From contig NZ_CP013023.1 of the NCBI RefSeq assembly GCF_001421015.2, forward strand, positions 434,001-498,000: a stretch of 64,000 nt of DNA. The letters run 5' to 3'. Every line of letters starts with the position of its first letter. The stretch's first letter is position 1. The notes under the pieces were generated by a model. That model was not told where the DNA came from, searched no databases, and saw only the letters and a list, made by a program, of their open reading frames with translations. The DNA is from Paenibacillus bovis (GTDB taxonomy: Bacteria; Bacillota; Bacilli; Paenibacillales; Paenibacillaceae). Shown here one piece after another: positions 45,229-53,520 of this stretch. Made by a program: the position numbers and the translations under genes.

Positions 45229-46782
45229 CTATCCATACACCTGCACACAATTCCGTCCCATTCGCTTGGCGGCATACAATGCATGATCAGCCTGGCGGAT
45301 CAGCATCTGTACCGACGTCTCCCGGTCACCAGGTGTCACCTGTACACTCGCCACGCCAAAGCTGGAACTGATGCGCATCGTCTCGCCATCGACCAGCAGC
45401 TCGCTACCGGCGATGCGGCTGCGAATCCGCTCAGCCAGCTCGTAGGCTTCCGTGACCGACGCGCCGGGCATACAAATCACGAATTCATCGCCGCCATATC
45501 TGCCGGCAATATCCTGGTCATCGAGAATCTCGCGTGCGGTAGCCGCCAGATGCATCAATGCGATATCACCCGCTTCATGTCCGAACGTATCATTCACCTG
45601 CTTGAACTGGTCAATATCGAACATAATGACCGCTACCGGTCCGCCCTCTTCGCTAGACAGTCCCTGAATCGCCTGTTCGGAGCGCTGCATCAGCGCCGTC
45701 TTGTTGAGCAGGCTAGTCAGTCCATCGGTGTTGGCGAGATACTTTAACTGCTCCTCCAGCTGAGCCTGCTCGGTAATATTAGCGAAAATCACAATTCGTC
45801 CGACTGGCGTTCCTTTTTTGTCCCGTACCGGTGCAAAGCGGATACGGAAGTACGTCTTCACGGCTCTGCGCTCGCACTCATAATCACATTCCTGTCCGAG
45901 CAGTATCTTCTCACGCAGTACCGGGTAGCTGTCCAGCAGACTCATCATCGGCATACCAATCGCCTGGGCATTCAGCCCTTCCAGCAGATCAACCATCGCG
46001 TTGTTGTAGTCTACCAGCACGCCATTTTCATTGAGTACAACGACGCCATCCTCCATACTCTCAAACACAATATCGCGCGCGATCGGTGCCACATCGAACA
46101 TCTGGTACCTCAGCAAGGCAATACTGTGAAATACAAACGAAACGCTGATAAAAAAGGGGCCCAGATCGATCCCGTACGGACTTTTGCCGCCCACATAAAA
46201 AAAGCTCGCGACGACCGGAGCGACCAATCCTGCGACCATCGTCAGAATCTGCATCCGGAACCGCCATCTGACCCTGCGCATCTGCCACAGCAGAATCAGT
46301 ACACTGATCGCAAGACAGCCATACAGGTAAAAGAAGTGCACATAAAAATAAAGCCCATGCACCAGCCGGGTTACCGGAAACGGCGTATCGGTGCTCAGGC
46401 TGATCGCCCGATAATACAAATGATGCCATTCATTGGTATGCTGCATGACAATCGTCGCCAGTGGAATCAGGAATAATACATAGTAGACCCACCGTGGTAA
46501 CCGCTGTCCGACATAATCGCAGCACATCAGCAGCGTAAAGGCAGGAATAAAAGGCAGCGGAATATACTCGACCCGCAGCCAGAACCATGTCTCCTGCAGT
46601 CCGGGACTGGTCAATTCAAATAAATAAGCAAAATTAAATACCGAAGCCAAAAAGGTTGTAATGATATAGTACTTGCCGCCGGGTGCCTGTCTGAACCTGA
46701 ACAGGGCATATACGCACAGACAGAGACTGAGTGCGCCTCCGCCAATAATGATCAGGATATACGTTAACAGCTCTTGTTCCAT
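45229..46782 (-). CDS. membrane-bound diguanylate cyclase
   Basis: A 517-residue protein that makes c-di-GMP. The N-terminal ~220 residues form seven membrane helices of the histidine-kinase N-terminal 7TM type. A PAS domain (M-E-D-G-V-V-V-L-N-E-N-G) follows at about 240-350, and a GGDEF domain comes last. The GGDEF motif is intact near residue 430, but the RxxD product-inhibition site is missing (D-D-Q-D in its place), so it should not be self-limited. The ATG at 46782 is preferred, since GGAG lies 9 bases upstream; the ATG at 46797 has no clear site. Confidence 0.92.
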   Translation of the reverse strand: MEQELLTYILIIIGGGALSLCLCVYALFRFRQAPGGKYYIITTFLASVFNFAYLFELTSPGLQETWFWLRVEYIPLPFIPAFTLLMCCDYVGQRLPRWVYYVLFLIPLATIVMQHTNEWHHLYYRAISLSTDTPFPVTRLVHGLYFYVHFFYLYGCLAISVLILLWQMRRVRWRFRMQILTMVAGLVAPVVASFFYVGGKSPYGIDLGPFFISVSFVFHSIALLRYQMFDVAPIARDIVFESMEDGVVVLNENGVLVDYNNAMVDLLEGLNAQAIGMPMMSLLDSYPVLREKILLGQECDYECERRAVKTYFRIRFAPVRDKKGTPVGRIVIFANITEQAQLEEQLKYLANTDGLTSLLNKTALMQRSEQAIQGLSSEEGGPVAVIMFDIDQFKQVNDTFGHEAGDIALMHLAATAREILDDQDIAGRYGGDEFVICMPGASVTEAYELAERIRSRIAGSELLVDGETMRISSSFGVASVQVTPGDRETSVQMLIRQADHALYAAKRMGRNCVQVYG

Positions 46783-46882
46783 CTTCACCTGCTCCATCGA
46801 ACTAAGCTACACTGCAGCCCAAGCTGCCGAGCTTGCTGGGTTATCCAGTCCATTATATAGCAGATGATAGACGTAAAATAGA

Positions 46883-46908
46883 ATTGACTTTTATGAATCG
46901 AAGTCAAT
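46883..46908 (-). terminator. weak terminator or dyad after the TetR gene
   Basis: An 8-bp perfect stem (ATTGACTT/AAGTCAAT) with a 10-nt loop, followed on the minus strand by a T-rich tail. Stability is modest. Confidence 0.35.
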
Positions 46909-46969
46909 CATCCCTAAATCTGGAATATTGTACAAGTTGCTTGAGCTAGACAAATAGCCCATTCCAGCA

Positions 46970-47578
46970 TTATGACGAAGCCTGAAGCCCCCGGCAGAGC
47001 AGTGTCCAGACTTCATCGAAACACCGGTCAATCTCCCCATTCTCCCATTCAGCCGCATGAGCCGGATGGTGAAAATAAGATGTGGCATTAAACAGCGCAC
47101 GCGCCGTAGTAACCGGATCGCCTGCTGCCATCTCGCCGCTGTCCATGCCCCGGCGGATAATGCTAGCGATCTGCTCGTTCATTGCCCGAATATGTTCTGT
47201 AATAATCGGGATCGGCTTCGCGGATACCGCTGCATACATCGCGAACATCTCGGCATCTTCTACCGCATATCTGCGCTTGCTTTGGATCAGCGTATCATAC
47301 CAGTGACGCAGCCGCTGCAGCTCGCTCCCGCCAGTCTGCCTGGCGATTGCCTCTAGTGGATCGGAGAGGGTATGCAGCCAGCGCTCGGTCACGGCTTCAC
47401 GCAGTGCCGCCTTGCTCGGGTAATGCCGGTAAATGGTGCCGTGGCTGACTTTGAGCACCCGTGCCACATCGACGACCGAGGTTTTGTCCGGGCCATAGCG
47501 GCGAAGTACCTGCTCCGCCGCATCGAGAATATTTTCTTTGGTTAATGGAAGATCTGATGCCATATCCTGCGAAGACAC
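46970..47578 (-). CDS. TetR-family transcriptional regulator
   Basis: A 202-residue repressor-type protein. The N-terminal helix-turn-helix of TetR proteins is clear: I-L-D-A-A-E-Q-V-L-R-R-Y-G and T-S-V-V-D-V-A-R-V-L-K-V-S-H-G-T-I-Y-R-H-Y-P-S-K near residues 16-56. The C-terminal ligand-binding region is less conserved. Possible starts are the GTG at 47578 and the ATG at 47563, neither with a strong ribosome binding site. It lies in the same direction and just downstream of the quinone-reductase-like gene, but its own targets are unknown. Confidence 0.88.
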   Translation of the reverse strand: MSSQDMASDLPLTKENILDAAEQVLRRYGPDKTSVVDVARVLKVSHGTIYRHYPSKAALREAVTERWLHTLSDPLEAIARQTGGSELQRLRHWYDTLIQSKRRYAVEDAEMFAMYAAVSAKPIPIITEHIRAMNEQIASIIRRGMDSGEMAAGDPVTTARALFNATSYFHHPAHAAEWENGEIDRCFDEVWTLLCRGLQASS

Positions 47579-47722
47579 GGATAGGCTATATAGCTGGCCT
47601 GTCGCTGTCTTCTTCCCCCTTGCTTCTATTAATAATCCGAGTCATTCCGTAATGCCAAGGTATACTTTATCTTAGCATAACGGATAGTAGAGGAGTATCA
47701 ATATCCTGATTCTGTCATTGCT

Positions 47723-48313
47723 TTAATAGGCTGTCCGGAAATAATGATAAATCTTGTTCAGCTTCTGTTCATGCTTGCCTTTGGGATTCTCCATGCTGCC
47801 AAATTCAAAAAATTTCACCTTCCGAATGCCGATGTAATTAAATAAAGCCCGCCGCATCAGTACCCGGTGTGCATTGTTCAGCCACAGCTGCAAATAGCCT
47901 GCCGGTCCGAGCATGGTAGAGATGCACACCACCGACTTGCCTTTCAGCAGACCTTCCGGTATTAAATCTCCTTTTTTGCGATAGGCATAGGCAAATCCCG
48001 ACGCCATCATGCGGTCGATAAATCCCAGCAGCATCGCCGGCGGCCGTCCCCACCAGATCGGGTAGACGAATACGATACGATCCGCCCACAGGATCTGTTC
48101 CCGGTAGGTATTCAGCTCGGGATCGATATGCATATCCCGGCGCCGCTTGTGTTCATTGAATACCAGGGCCGGGTTGAATTCATCTGCATACAGATCAATA
48201 ATCTGAATCTCTTCGTCGGGATGATGATCCCGGATACCTCGAATAGCCTGCTGCATCATGGCATAATTCAGACTCTGGTGATTAGGATGGGTGTAAATCA
48301 ATAGTGTACTCAT
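47723..48313 (-). CDS. flavodoxin-like NAD(P)H:quinone oxidoreductase
   Basis: A 196-residue flavoprotein of the MdaB/YwrO/KefG group, which reduces quinones or nitroaromatics in two-electron steps. The flavin-binding start is L-L-I-Y-T-H-P-N-H-Q-S-L-N, and Y-P-I-W-W-G-R-P-P-A-M-L-L-G-F-I-D-R is the characteristic central motif. The ATG at 48313 has GGAG 9 bases upstream, better than the ATG at 48328. It is divergent from a MarR gene, and twin TTATCA-type operators lie between them, so MarR probably represses it until a quinone or electrophile is sensed. Confidence 0.88.
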   Translation of the reverse strand: MSTLLIYTHPNHQSLNYAMMQQAIRGIRDHHPDEEIQIIDLYADEFNPALVFNEHKRRRDMHIDPELNTYREQILWADRIVFVYPIWWGRPPAMLLGFIDRMMASGFAYAYRKKGDLIPEGLLKGKSVVCISTMLGPAGYLQLWLNNAHRVLMRRALFNYIGIRKVKFFEFGSMENPKGKHEQKLNKIYHYFRTAY

Positions 48314-48332
48314 ACGTTCACTCTCCAATTAG

Positions 48333-48346
48333 TTATCATTTGATAA
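48333..48346. promoter_or_regulatory. MarR-type operator 1
   Basis: TTATCA and TGATAA form a perfect 6-bp dyad with 2 central bases, immediately upstream of the oxidoreductase gene. Confidence 0.65.
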
Positions 48347-48372
48347 TTAAATGGTAGACGATATCTTTTTGG

Positions 48373-48386
48373 TTGTCAAATGATAA
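48373..48386. promoter_or_regulatory. MarR-type operator 2
   Basis: TTGTCA-AA-TGATAA, one mismatch in the arm, lies exactly 40 bases (about four helix turns) from operator 1, so two dimers would bind on the same DNA face. Confidence 0.65.
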
Positions 48387-48433
48387 TTGTTTTATGATAA
48401 TCATTTTGGTATGTTGAGAAATGAGGTGAAACG

Positions 48434-48862
48434 ATGAATACCAATGATTTGTTCCAGCAGTTTGTCGCTTTTATTGCATCTGTACACCAGGTGAGCAGCG
48501 AGATGACCCGCGATATTCCTGTCGGTGAACTGACACCGGCCCAATATAAAATCATGGAGTACCTGATGGTCAGCCAGCCGGTAACGCTGAGCGAGATCAG
48601 CGAATGTATTCATATGTCCATGCCCAACACCAGCCGCGAACTGCGCAAGCTGACCGATAAAGGATTATGTGAAAAAGTTACTGATCCCCAGGATCGGCGC
48701 AAGCAGCTGATTCGCTTGTCCGATCAAGGTAGCACACTGATGGACGAGATTTTCCGAACGGTCAAAGAGCGCTTTGTCCAGCGAACAGCTGCATTATCGG
48801 GAGAAGAGAAGGTACAGGTTGAACAGGCGCTAACACTGCTTCGCCAGAAAATACTGGATTGA
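48434..48862 (+). CDS. MarR-family transcriptional regulator
   Basis: A 142-residue winged-helix regulator. The recognition region is V-T-L-S-E-I-S-E-C-I-H-M-S-M-P-N-T-S-R-E near 55-75, and the wing follows with L-C-E-K-V-T-D-P-Q-D-R-R-K. One cysteine lies in the recognition region (near residue 63), so thiol sensing is possible but not shown. A GAGGTGA site precedes the ATG. It is divergent from the quinone-reductase-like gene, with twin operators between, typical of autoregulated repressors. Confidence 0.92.
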   Translation: MNTNDLFQQFVAFIASVHQVSSEMTRDIPVGELTPAQYKIMEYLMVSQPVTLSEISECIHMSMPNTSRELRKLTDKGLCEKVTDPQDRRKQLIRLSDQGSTLMDEIFRTVKERFVQRTAALSGEEKVQVEQALTLLRQKILD

Positions 48863-48951
48863 TTCTGTCTGCAGGCAGGCTTGGTTAACTGTCACAGCAC
48901 AACCATTCCCTCCTAACACCAATACAATTCTCTGACCTAAAAGGAGAAGCA

Positions 48952-49881
48952 ATGAACTCTAACCAACCCTTTCTCGATCTCAGTCATGATGATATACTGC
49001 CGGTTTTAAGCCAGTATTCATTAGGCGTTATTCATTCCGTCAATCTGCCTGAACAAGGTAATACTTCACAAGCACGGATCGTACACTGCGCTGCTGGCAT
49101 GTTTGTGGTACGACGTCTGAAGAACCGCAGTCAAGCTGAAATGGAAGTAGCTCTATCTGACATCATAGCTGAGTACCGCGTATGTCCACCTATTATACGT
49201 ACTATACACGGACAGCCTTTCACAGTTCATCAGAATAACTACTACAATGTGCAGCTATATATCGAACCGCTACCTGTGACACCCAATTCCATAGATTACG
49301 AACAAATTGGTGCAAAAACAGCTTTGTTCCATACGATGACACGCTCGCTTAATCTATCGGTTCAGCCCGATCGTTTTTCATTAACTGCTGCGATAGATTT
49401 GTTGAATCTTAATTATCATTATCAGCAAATGGATAAGAAGGATCAGCAGATTATTTGTACACTTCAGTCCCATATAGCCCAATGCCTTCCTTATGAACAT
49501 CCACCGATTCAGCATAGCGGCTATATTCATGGGGATTTGGGAAAGTGGAATCTGGTCTTTGGCAAGGAAGAGACATTTCTGATCGATTGGGGAGAAGTGC
49601 GCCGGGGCGATCCTCACTTTGATATTGCCGCGCTGGTTACCTCTATGCTTGATCTTACACAAGAGACTCGAATTAATCAGGAGCATATCCGCTTGTTTAG
49701 AGAGGGTTATCAGCGATATGGACAGATCAATAATGCTACGCTATTCGAGCACATCCAACTATGGACCGTACGAGGAATTACAGCTTTATTAATACAGCGT
49801 GGTCTACATAAAGCTGTACTTCGTACTGCAGAGCGCTTGCTACATACCTTGCCTATTTACCGGAAGCTGTTAAATATATGA
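48952..49881 (+). CDS. APH-like phosphotransferase
   Basis: A 309-residue kinase of the aminoglycoside-phosphotransferase/choline-kinase group. The catalytic loop is I-H-G-D-L-G-K-W-N near 197 and the metal-binding motif I-D-W-G-E-V near 212. The N-terminal lobe (A-A-G-M-F-V-V-R-R-L near 52) supplies the nucleotide-binding lysine/arginine position. The substrate is unknown; homologues act on small alcohols, homoserine or antibiotics. It has an AAAGGAG ribosome binding site and stands alone, ending at a bidirectional terminator. Confidence 0.82.
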   Translation: MNSNQPFLDLSHDDILPVLSQYSLGVIHSVNLPEQGNTSQARIVHCAAGMFVVRRLKNRSQAEMEVALSDIIAEYRVCPPIIRTIHGQPFTVHQNNYYNVQLYIEPLPVTPNSIDYEQIGAKTALFHTMTRSLNLSVQPDRFSLTAAIDLLNLNYHYQQMDKKDQQIICTLQSHIAQCLPYEHPPIQHSGYIHGDLGKWNLVFGKEETFLIDWGEVRRGDPHFDIAALVTSMLDLTQETRINQEHIRLFREGYQRYGQINNATLFEHIQLWTVRGITALLIQRGLHKAVLRTAERLLHTLPIYRKLLNI

Positions 49882-49889
49882 ACAAAAGC

Positions 49890-49932
49890 ATAGCAAAAAG
49901 GCACAGAGAATAACTCTGCGCCTTTTTGCTAT
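49890..49932. terminator. bidirectional intrinsic terminator
   Basis: The 13-bp stem ATAGCAAAAAGGC with an inner CAGAG/CTCTG pairing lies between the convergent APH-like and DUF4179 genes. Confidence 0.9.
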
Positions 49933-50012
49933 ACAAAGATCAAACAATTCATACAGTGTCCCTATCTTTTGGAGACTACCTCGTTGCTAGCACATAGCTA
50001 CATAAGCAAATG

Positions 50013-51494
50013 CTACTGGGTAACTCGGGTAAGAGGAATCTCTCCCAGGTAACGCATATTGCTCACGTAATAACACAATCGATCACCTGGTTTCAGCTTC
50101 GTTTTGTCATACGTAATGAGATATTGTCCTGCATGAGCAGGGTCAGGAATGATTTGAGCCGGGCGCCCTCTTACTTCATGCATCTTCTGGTCGCCATACC
50201 ACAAGCTATAAGCGACCATGTAGGCCTGGTACGCTTCGCCGGGCTGTATACGCAGAGTAATCTCATTGTCTGTAAACGTTCTCTCCATGATTTTCACTTT
50301 TCCGGTTGTTCCCATATCCAGTTCGATTGGATGGGAATCACTTGGCTCCTTCTGGATCGGAACCGGATATTTCTTGGAAACGGGTTCCAAATTAAACGTA
50401 TACGGGATCAGTGTGAGATCACCAGCATCATCAGGCAGACTGCTATATTCCATATGTGGAGTGGCAGGCTCTCCCGAATCCTCCAAAGGATGGTACGGAC
50501 GATTCAGCGCATCGAGCAGAATAAAATGAACCCCGCCTCCTTCATATCGATGATGCCACTTGTCAAACCCGTCAATCTTCAGGTCTATATAGGTTGTTGC
50601 CGGTGTGACGTCCGCTTCAACAGTTCTAACCGCTAGATTTTCGGATAAAGAAGCTTTCTTTTTCAGAATATATCTTGCAGTTTGAGCCTGCTTTTGTACA
50701 CTTACATTATAAATAAACGGAGAATTCGGATTCTGTTTCAGACTGACCCGGATTTGCATATTCAATTGTGCAGGCATTTGAGAAAGCTCTATATCCGACG
50801 GCTCATTGGAAACAATCCCATCAGGCAGACCAAATAATACTTGGGGATCGAGATTCAAATACAGACGATATTGATCCGTACGTTCGCTATGATGTTGTGC
50901 CCGGATCTCCCCTTGTTCTTTGGCAGAAGCGGCTGACTTGCCATCAATGTAGATTTCCACGTCCTGAATAGGCTGTTTCTGCGTATCATGCTGCTTCAGT
51001 TCAAGGTATACTTTTCTGCCATCATATACGACCGATTCCAGTGTCATCGTGACACCCTGCTGCTCTATACTCAGAGGATCAGGCTTGCTTTCCCGCTCAT
51101 CGGCCGTCACCCAGCCCAGATGCGAAGTCAGCTGGTAGACAGCAGGTACGCCTGGCAGCTGCTTGAGTGTATGGGCCATATCAGCCGAGAAATAGCCGGA
51201 ACCGAGTGTACCACCTATACCAATCAGCATCGCAGCCGCTGTCATGCCATAACGCAGCATCCAGGGGGATTTGCGCTTGGTCACAGGCTGTACCTCCATC
51301 GTGTCCGGAACGGATGCTGCTTGTTCCTCCTGGGGATCTCGGGACAGATTTCCCCGGATATTTTGTCCTGTCTGCCCCTGTTCGATAGCGTCATATACGA
51401 GCTGGAGGCGGGACTGTATATCCGGTGGAATCGAATCATTCTCTGTCTGCTCCGCACCACTGCGCAGCCATTCGTCCAGCTTATCGTTTTTCAT
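50013..51494 (-). CDS. DUF4179 membrane protein, probable anti-sigma factor (pair 2)
   Basis: A 493-residue protein with a ~90-residue cytoplasmic part, a membrane helix near 95-115 and a large extracellular DUF4179 region (V-T-M-T-L-E-S-V-V-Y-D-G-R-K-V-Y near 160). The ATG at 51494 is chosen because a run of Gs (GGGGGGC) lies just before it and it overlaps the sigma gene by 14 bases, exactly as in pair 1; the frame is open to 51602 but that part lies inside the sigma gene. It probably holds the sigma factor inactive until envelope stress. Confidence 0.85.
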   Translation of the reverse strand: MKNDKLDEWLRSGAEQTENDSIPPDIQSRLQLVYDAIEQGQTGQNIRGNLSRDPQEEQAASVPDTMEVQPVTKRKSPWMLRYGMTAAAMLIGIGGTLGSGYFSADMAHTLKQLPGVPAVYQLTSHLGWVTADERESKPDPLSIEQQGVTMTLESVVYDGRKVYLELKQHDTQKQPIQDVEIYIDGKSAASAKEQGEIRAQHHSERTDQYRLYLNLDPQVLFGLPDGIVSNEPSDIELSQMPAQLNMQIRVSLKQNPNSPFIYNVSVQKQAQTARYILKKKASLSENLAVRTVEADVTPATTYIDLKIDGFDKWHHRYEGGGVHFILLDALNRPYHPLEDSGEPATPHMEYSSLPDDAGDLTLIPYTFNLEPVSKKYPVPIQKEPSDSHPIELDMGTTGKVKIMERTFTDNEITLRIQPGEAYQAYMVAYSLWYGDQKMHEVRGRPAQIIPDPAHAGQYLITYDKTKLKPGDRLCYYVSNMRYLGEIPLTRVTQ

Positions 51495-52014
51495 GGGTAT
51501 GCCCCCCTTCTTCCTGATCTTCGATCCAGCGGGATAATAGTTTGCGTATCCGGTGAAGCCTTGTTTTGGCCGTACTTTCCGAAATATCCAGAATCTCGGC
51601 AACCTGTCTCAGCGGAATATCCTGAAAATAATGCAGAATAATCAACTGTCGCTTGTCCTCTTCCAGCTGATCTACCACCTGACGAATATCGACCGAATCA
51701 TAGGCGGTGTGAGGCGGAGTAGACTGCCTGATTTCAGAAAAAGGAATAATCTGCTTGCGCTTGCGTAAGGTCAGATTACATTGATTGATCAGAATGCGAA
51801 TCACCCACGTCTCGAAAAAATGACTTTCCCGCAGCTGGGGCAATGCTTCATACGCGCTAATAATTGTCTCCTGCATCACATCTACAATATCTTCCTGGCG
51901 TTTGACCATAGCGTGCGCGATCCGGTACAGTCGTCCTTCCATATGCTTCATTAACTGAAGAAATGCACGGTGGTCACCATTTCTGGCATTTTCGACTTGC
52001 TGCTGTATATCCAA
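51481..52014 (-). CDS. ECF-type RNA polymerase sigma factor (pair 2)
   Basis: A ~177-residue sigma factor. Region 2 has I-V-D-V-M-Q-E-T-I-I-S-A-Y and the W-V-I-R-I-L-I-N-Q-C segment. Region 4 has I-P-L-R-Q-V-A-E-I-L-D-I-S-E-S-T-A-K-T-R. A TTG at 52014 with AAGGTGA 8 bases upstream is the likeliest start, but GTG at 52026 and an ATG at 52089 are also in frame. It is equivalent to the factor at 16816 and pairs with the adjacent DUF4179 protein. A short AACCTT-containing promoter word lies upstream of both sigma genes. Confidence 0.85.
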   Translation of the reverse strand: MDIQQQVENARNGDHRAFLQLMKHMEGRLYRIAHAMVKRQEDIVDVMQETIISAYEALPQLRESHFFETWVIRILINQCNLTLRKRKQIIPFSEIRQSTPPHTAYDSVDIRQVVDQLEEDKRQLIILHYFQDIPLRQVAEILDISESTAKTRLHRIRKLLSRWIEDQEEGGHTHEKR

Positions 52015-52163
52015 TAGGAGATTCACCTTCTTTGCTATCGACTGGAATGCTATGGACTGTCTATCCAAACTAGAACAGCCTAAAATCACACGATTAGATA
52101 AATGGACTTCCTAAAAGGTTACATCCTTTGGCAAAAAAAGTTTAGCCCACTCGATATCATCAC

Positions 52164-52198
52164 AAAAAACAGCAGTCCACTTGATCGTGAACTGCTGC
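52164..52198 (-). terminator. intrinsic terminator of the SDR gene
   Basis: On the minus strand CAGCAGTTCAC pairs with GTGGACTGCTG (one mismatch) and is followed by six Ts. Confidence 0.85.
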
Positions 52199-52233
52199 CC
52201 ATACTTATATTTGCAGCTGCGTTACTTGCAGCT

Positions 52234-53256
52234 TTATTTCCCGCTTTTGATCTGTGCCGCGGCCTGATCCAGTGCTTCGATTACACGGTCGCACCAGGCA
52301 TCGAACTCGGGGTCTTCCTGCTGCAGCTCCGGGTGATCCAGAATATGCTGCACAGTGCGCCGAATGCCCTGATCCACACGGATTGTAGCCACGAATTCCG
52401 GTACCAGACGCTTCAGCTTGGTATTGTCGAATACGACGGTATTGGCCTTGTCTCCCAGCAGGCTGCCCCGATAATCTTCCGGGCTGCATGCATCGAGGAA
52501 CTCGGACGCCACATGGACTGCGTTCAGACGCACACCCACTACACTCGCGATCACCTCATGAATCTGGTTCCAGGTGACCGACTCGTCGGATGTAATATGC
52601 ACCGATTCGCCGAGAGCATGAATATTACCCATCAGCCCGATAAATCCTTTGGCAAAGTCTTCACTGTGCGTCAGTGTCCACAGCGATGTACCATCTCCAT
52701 GAATAATGACCGGTTTGTTGTCCAGCATCCGGCGGACGACCTGCCAGCTGCCCTTGCTGCCGTGTACGCCCAGTGGAATCGAGCGCTCGCTGTACGTATG
52801 GCTCGGACGCACAATCGTGATCGGGAAGCCCTGTTCCCGGTATTGCTTCATCAGATAATCTTCACAGGCGATCTTGTTACGTGAATACTCCCAGTAAGGA
52901 TTCGCGAGCGGCGTGCCTTCGGTAATCCGGTAATCTGACGGTGGTGACTGGTACGCCGAAGCCGAGCTAATAAAGATAAACTGTTTGGTCTTGCCGTTGA
53001 ACAGCCGGTAATCCCGCTCCAGATGCTCTGGCACAAAGGCGATAAAGTCAGCGACCACATCGAATTCCAGGTCGGCGATCAGCCCGGCCACCTTTTCCTC
53101 ATCATTGATATCGGCTTGCAGTATATGTGCATTCTTCGGCAGATCGTCGTTGCGATTGCCCCGGTTGAGCAAATACAATTCACATCCCTGTTCCAGCAGC
53201 TGACGCGTAATCGCATCGCTGATCGTTCCTGTTCCTCCAATAAATAACGCTTTCAT
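52234..53256 (-). CDS. SDR-family NAD-dependent epimerase/dehydratase
   Basis: A 340-residue extended short-chain dehydrogenase/reductase. The Rossmann motif is F-I-G-G-T-G-T-I-S near residue 5. The active site has S-S-A-S-A-Y-Q near 98, followed by Y-S-R-N-K, the catalytic Tyr-x3-Lys, near 125. The substrate is unknown; the closest types act on nucleotide sugars or are RNA-binding CSP41-like proteins. The GGGGGTG ribosome binding site precedes the ATG, and a terminator lies just downstream of the stop. Confidence 0.85.
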   Translation of the reverse strand: MKALFIGGTGTISDAITRQLLEQGCELYLLNRGNRNDDLPKNAHILQADINDEEKVAGLIADLEFDVVADFIAFVPEHLERDYRLFNGKTKQFIFISSASAYQSPPSDYRITEGTPLANPYWEYSRNKIACEDYLMKQYREQGFPITIVRPSHTYSERSIPLGVHGSKGSWQVVRRMLDNKPVIIHGDGTSLWTLTHSEDFAKGFIGLMGNIHALGESVHITSDESVTWNQIHEVIASVVGVRLNAVHVASEFLDACSPEDYRGSLLGDKANTVVFDNTKLKRLVPEFVATIRVDQGIRRTVQHILDHPELQQEDPEFDAWCDRVIEALDQAAAQIKSGK

Positions 53257-53520
53257 AAATACACCCCCGCAGATAGGATTAAATGCTCATCACTCTGCCC
53301 TCTACGATAGCATGCAGCTTGTTCCTTTACAAATCATCCTGATTCGCATCTGCTTGCCTGCCGGTACGTATAGCCTGTAATGAGCTAGTCCAAGACGCTT
53401 AACAACGTCTATATCATCTATTCAGAAAATAATTCTTCTACTGCCATTATTTGTGGTTCAAAACAGCTGTTTTTCTTTATTAACTGTTGGAACGCATAAT
53501 CTCTCAAAGGGGCGAATCGA

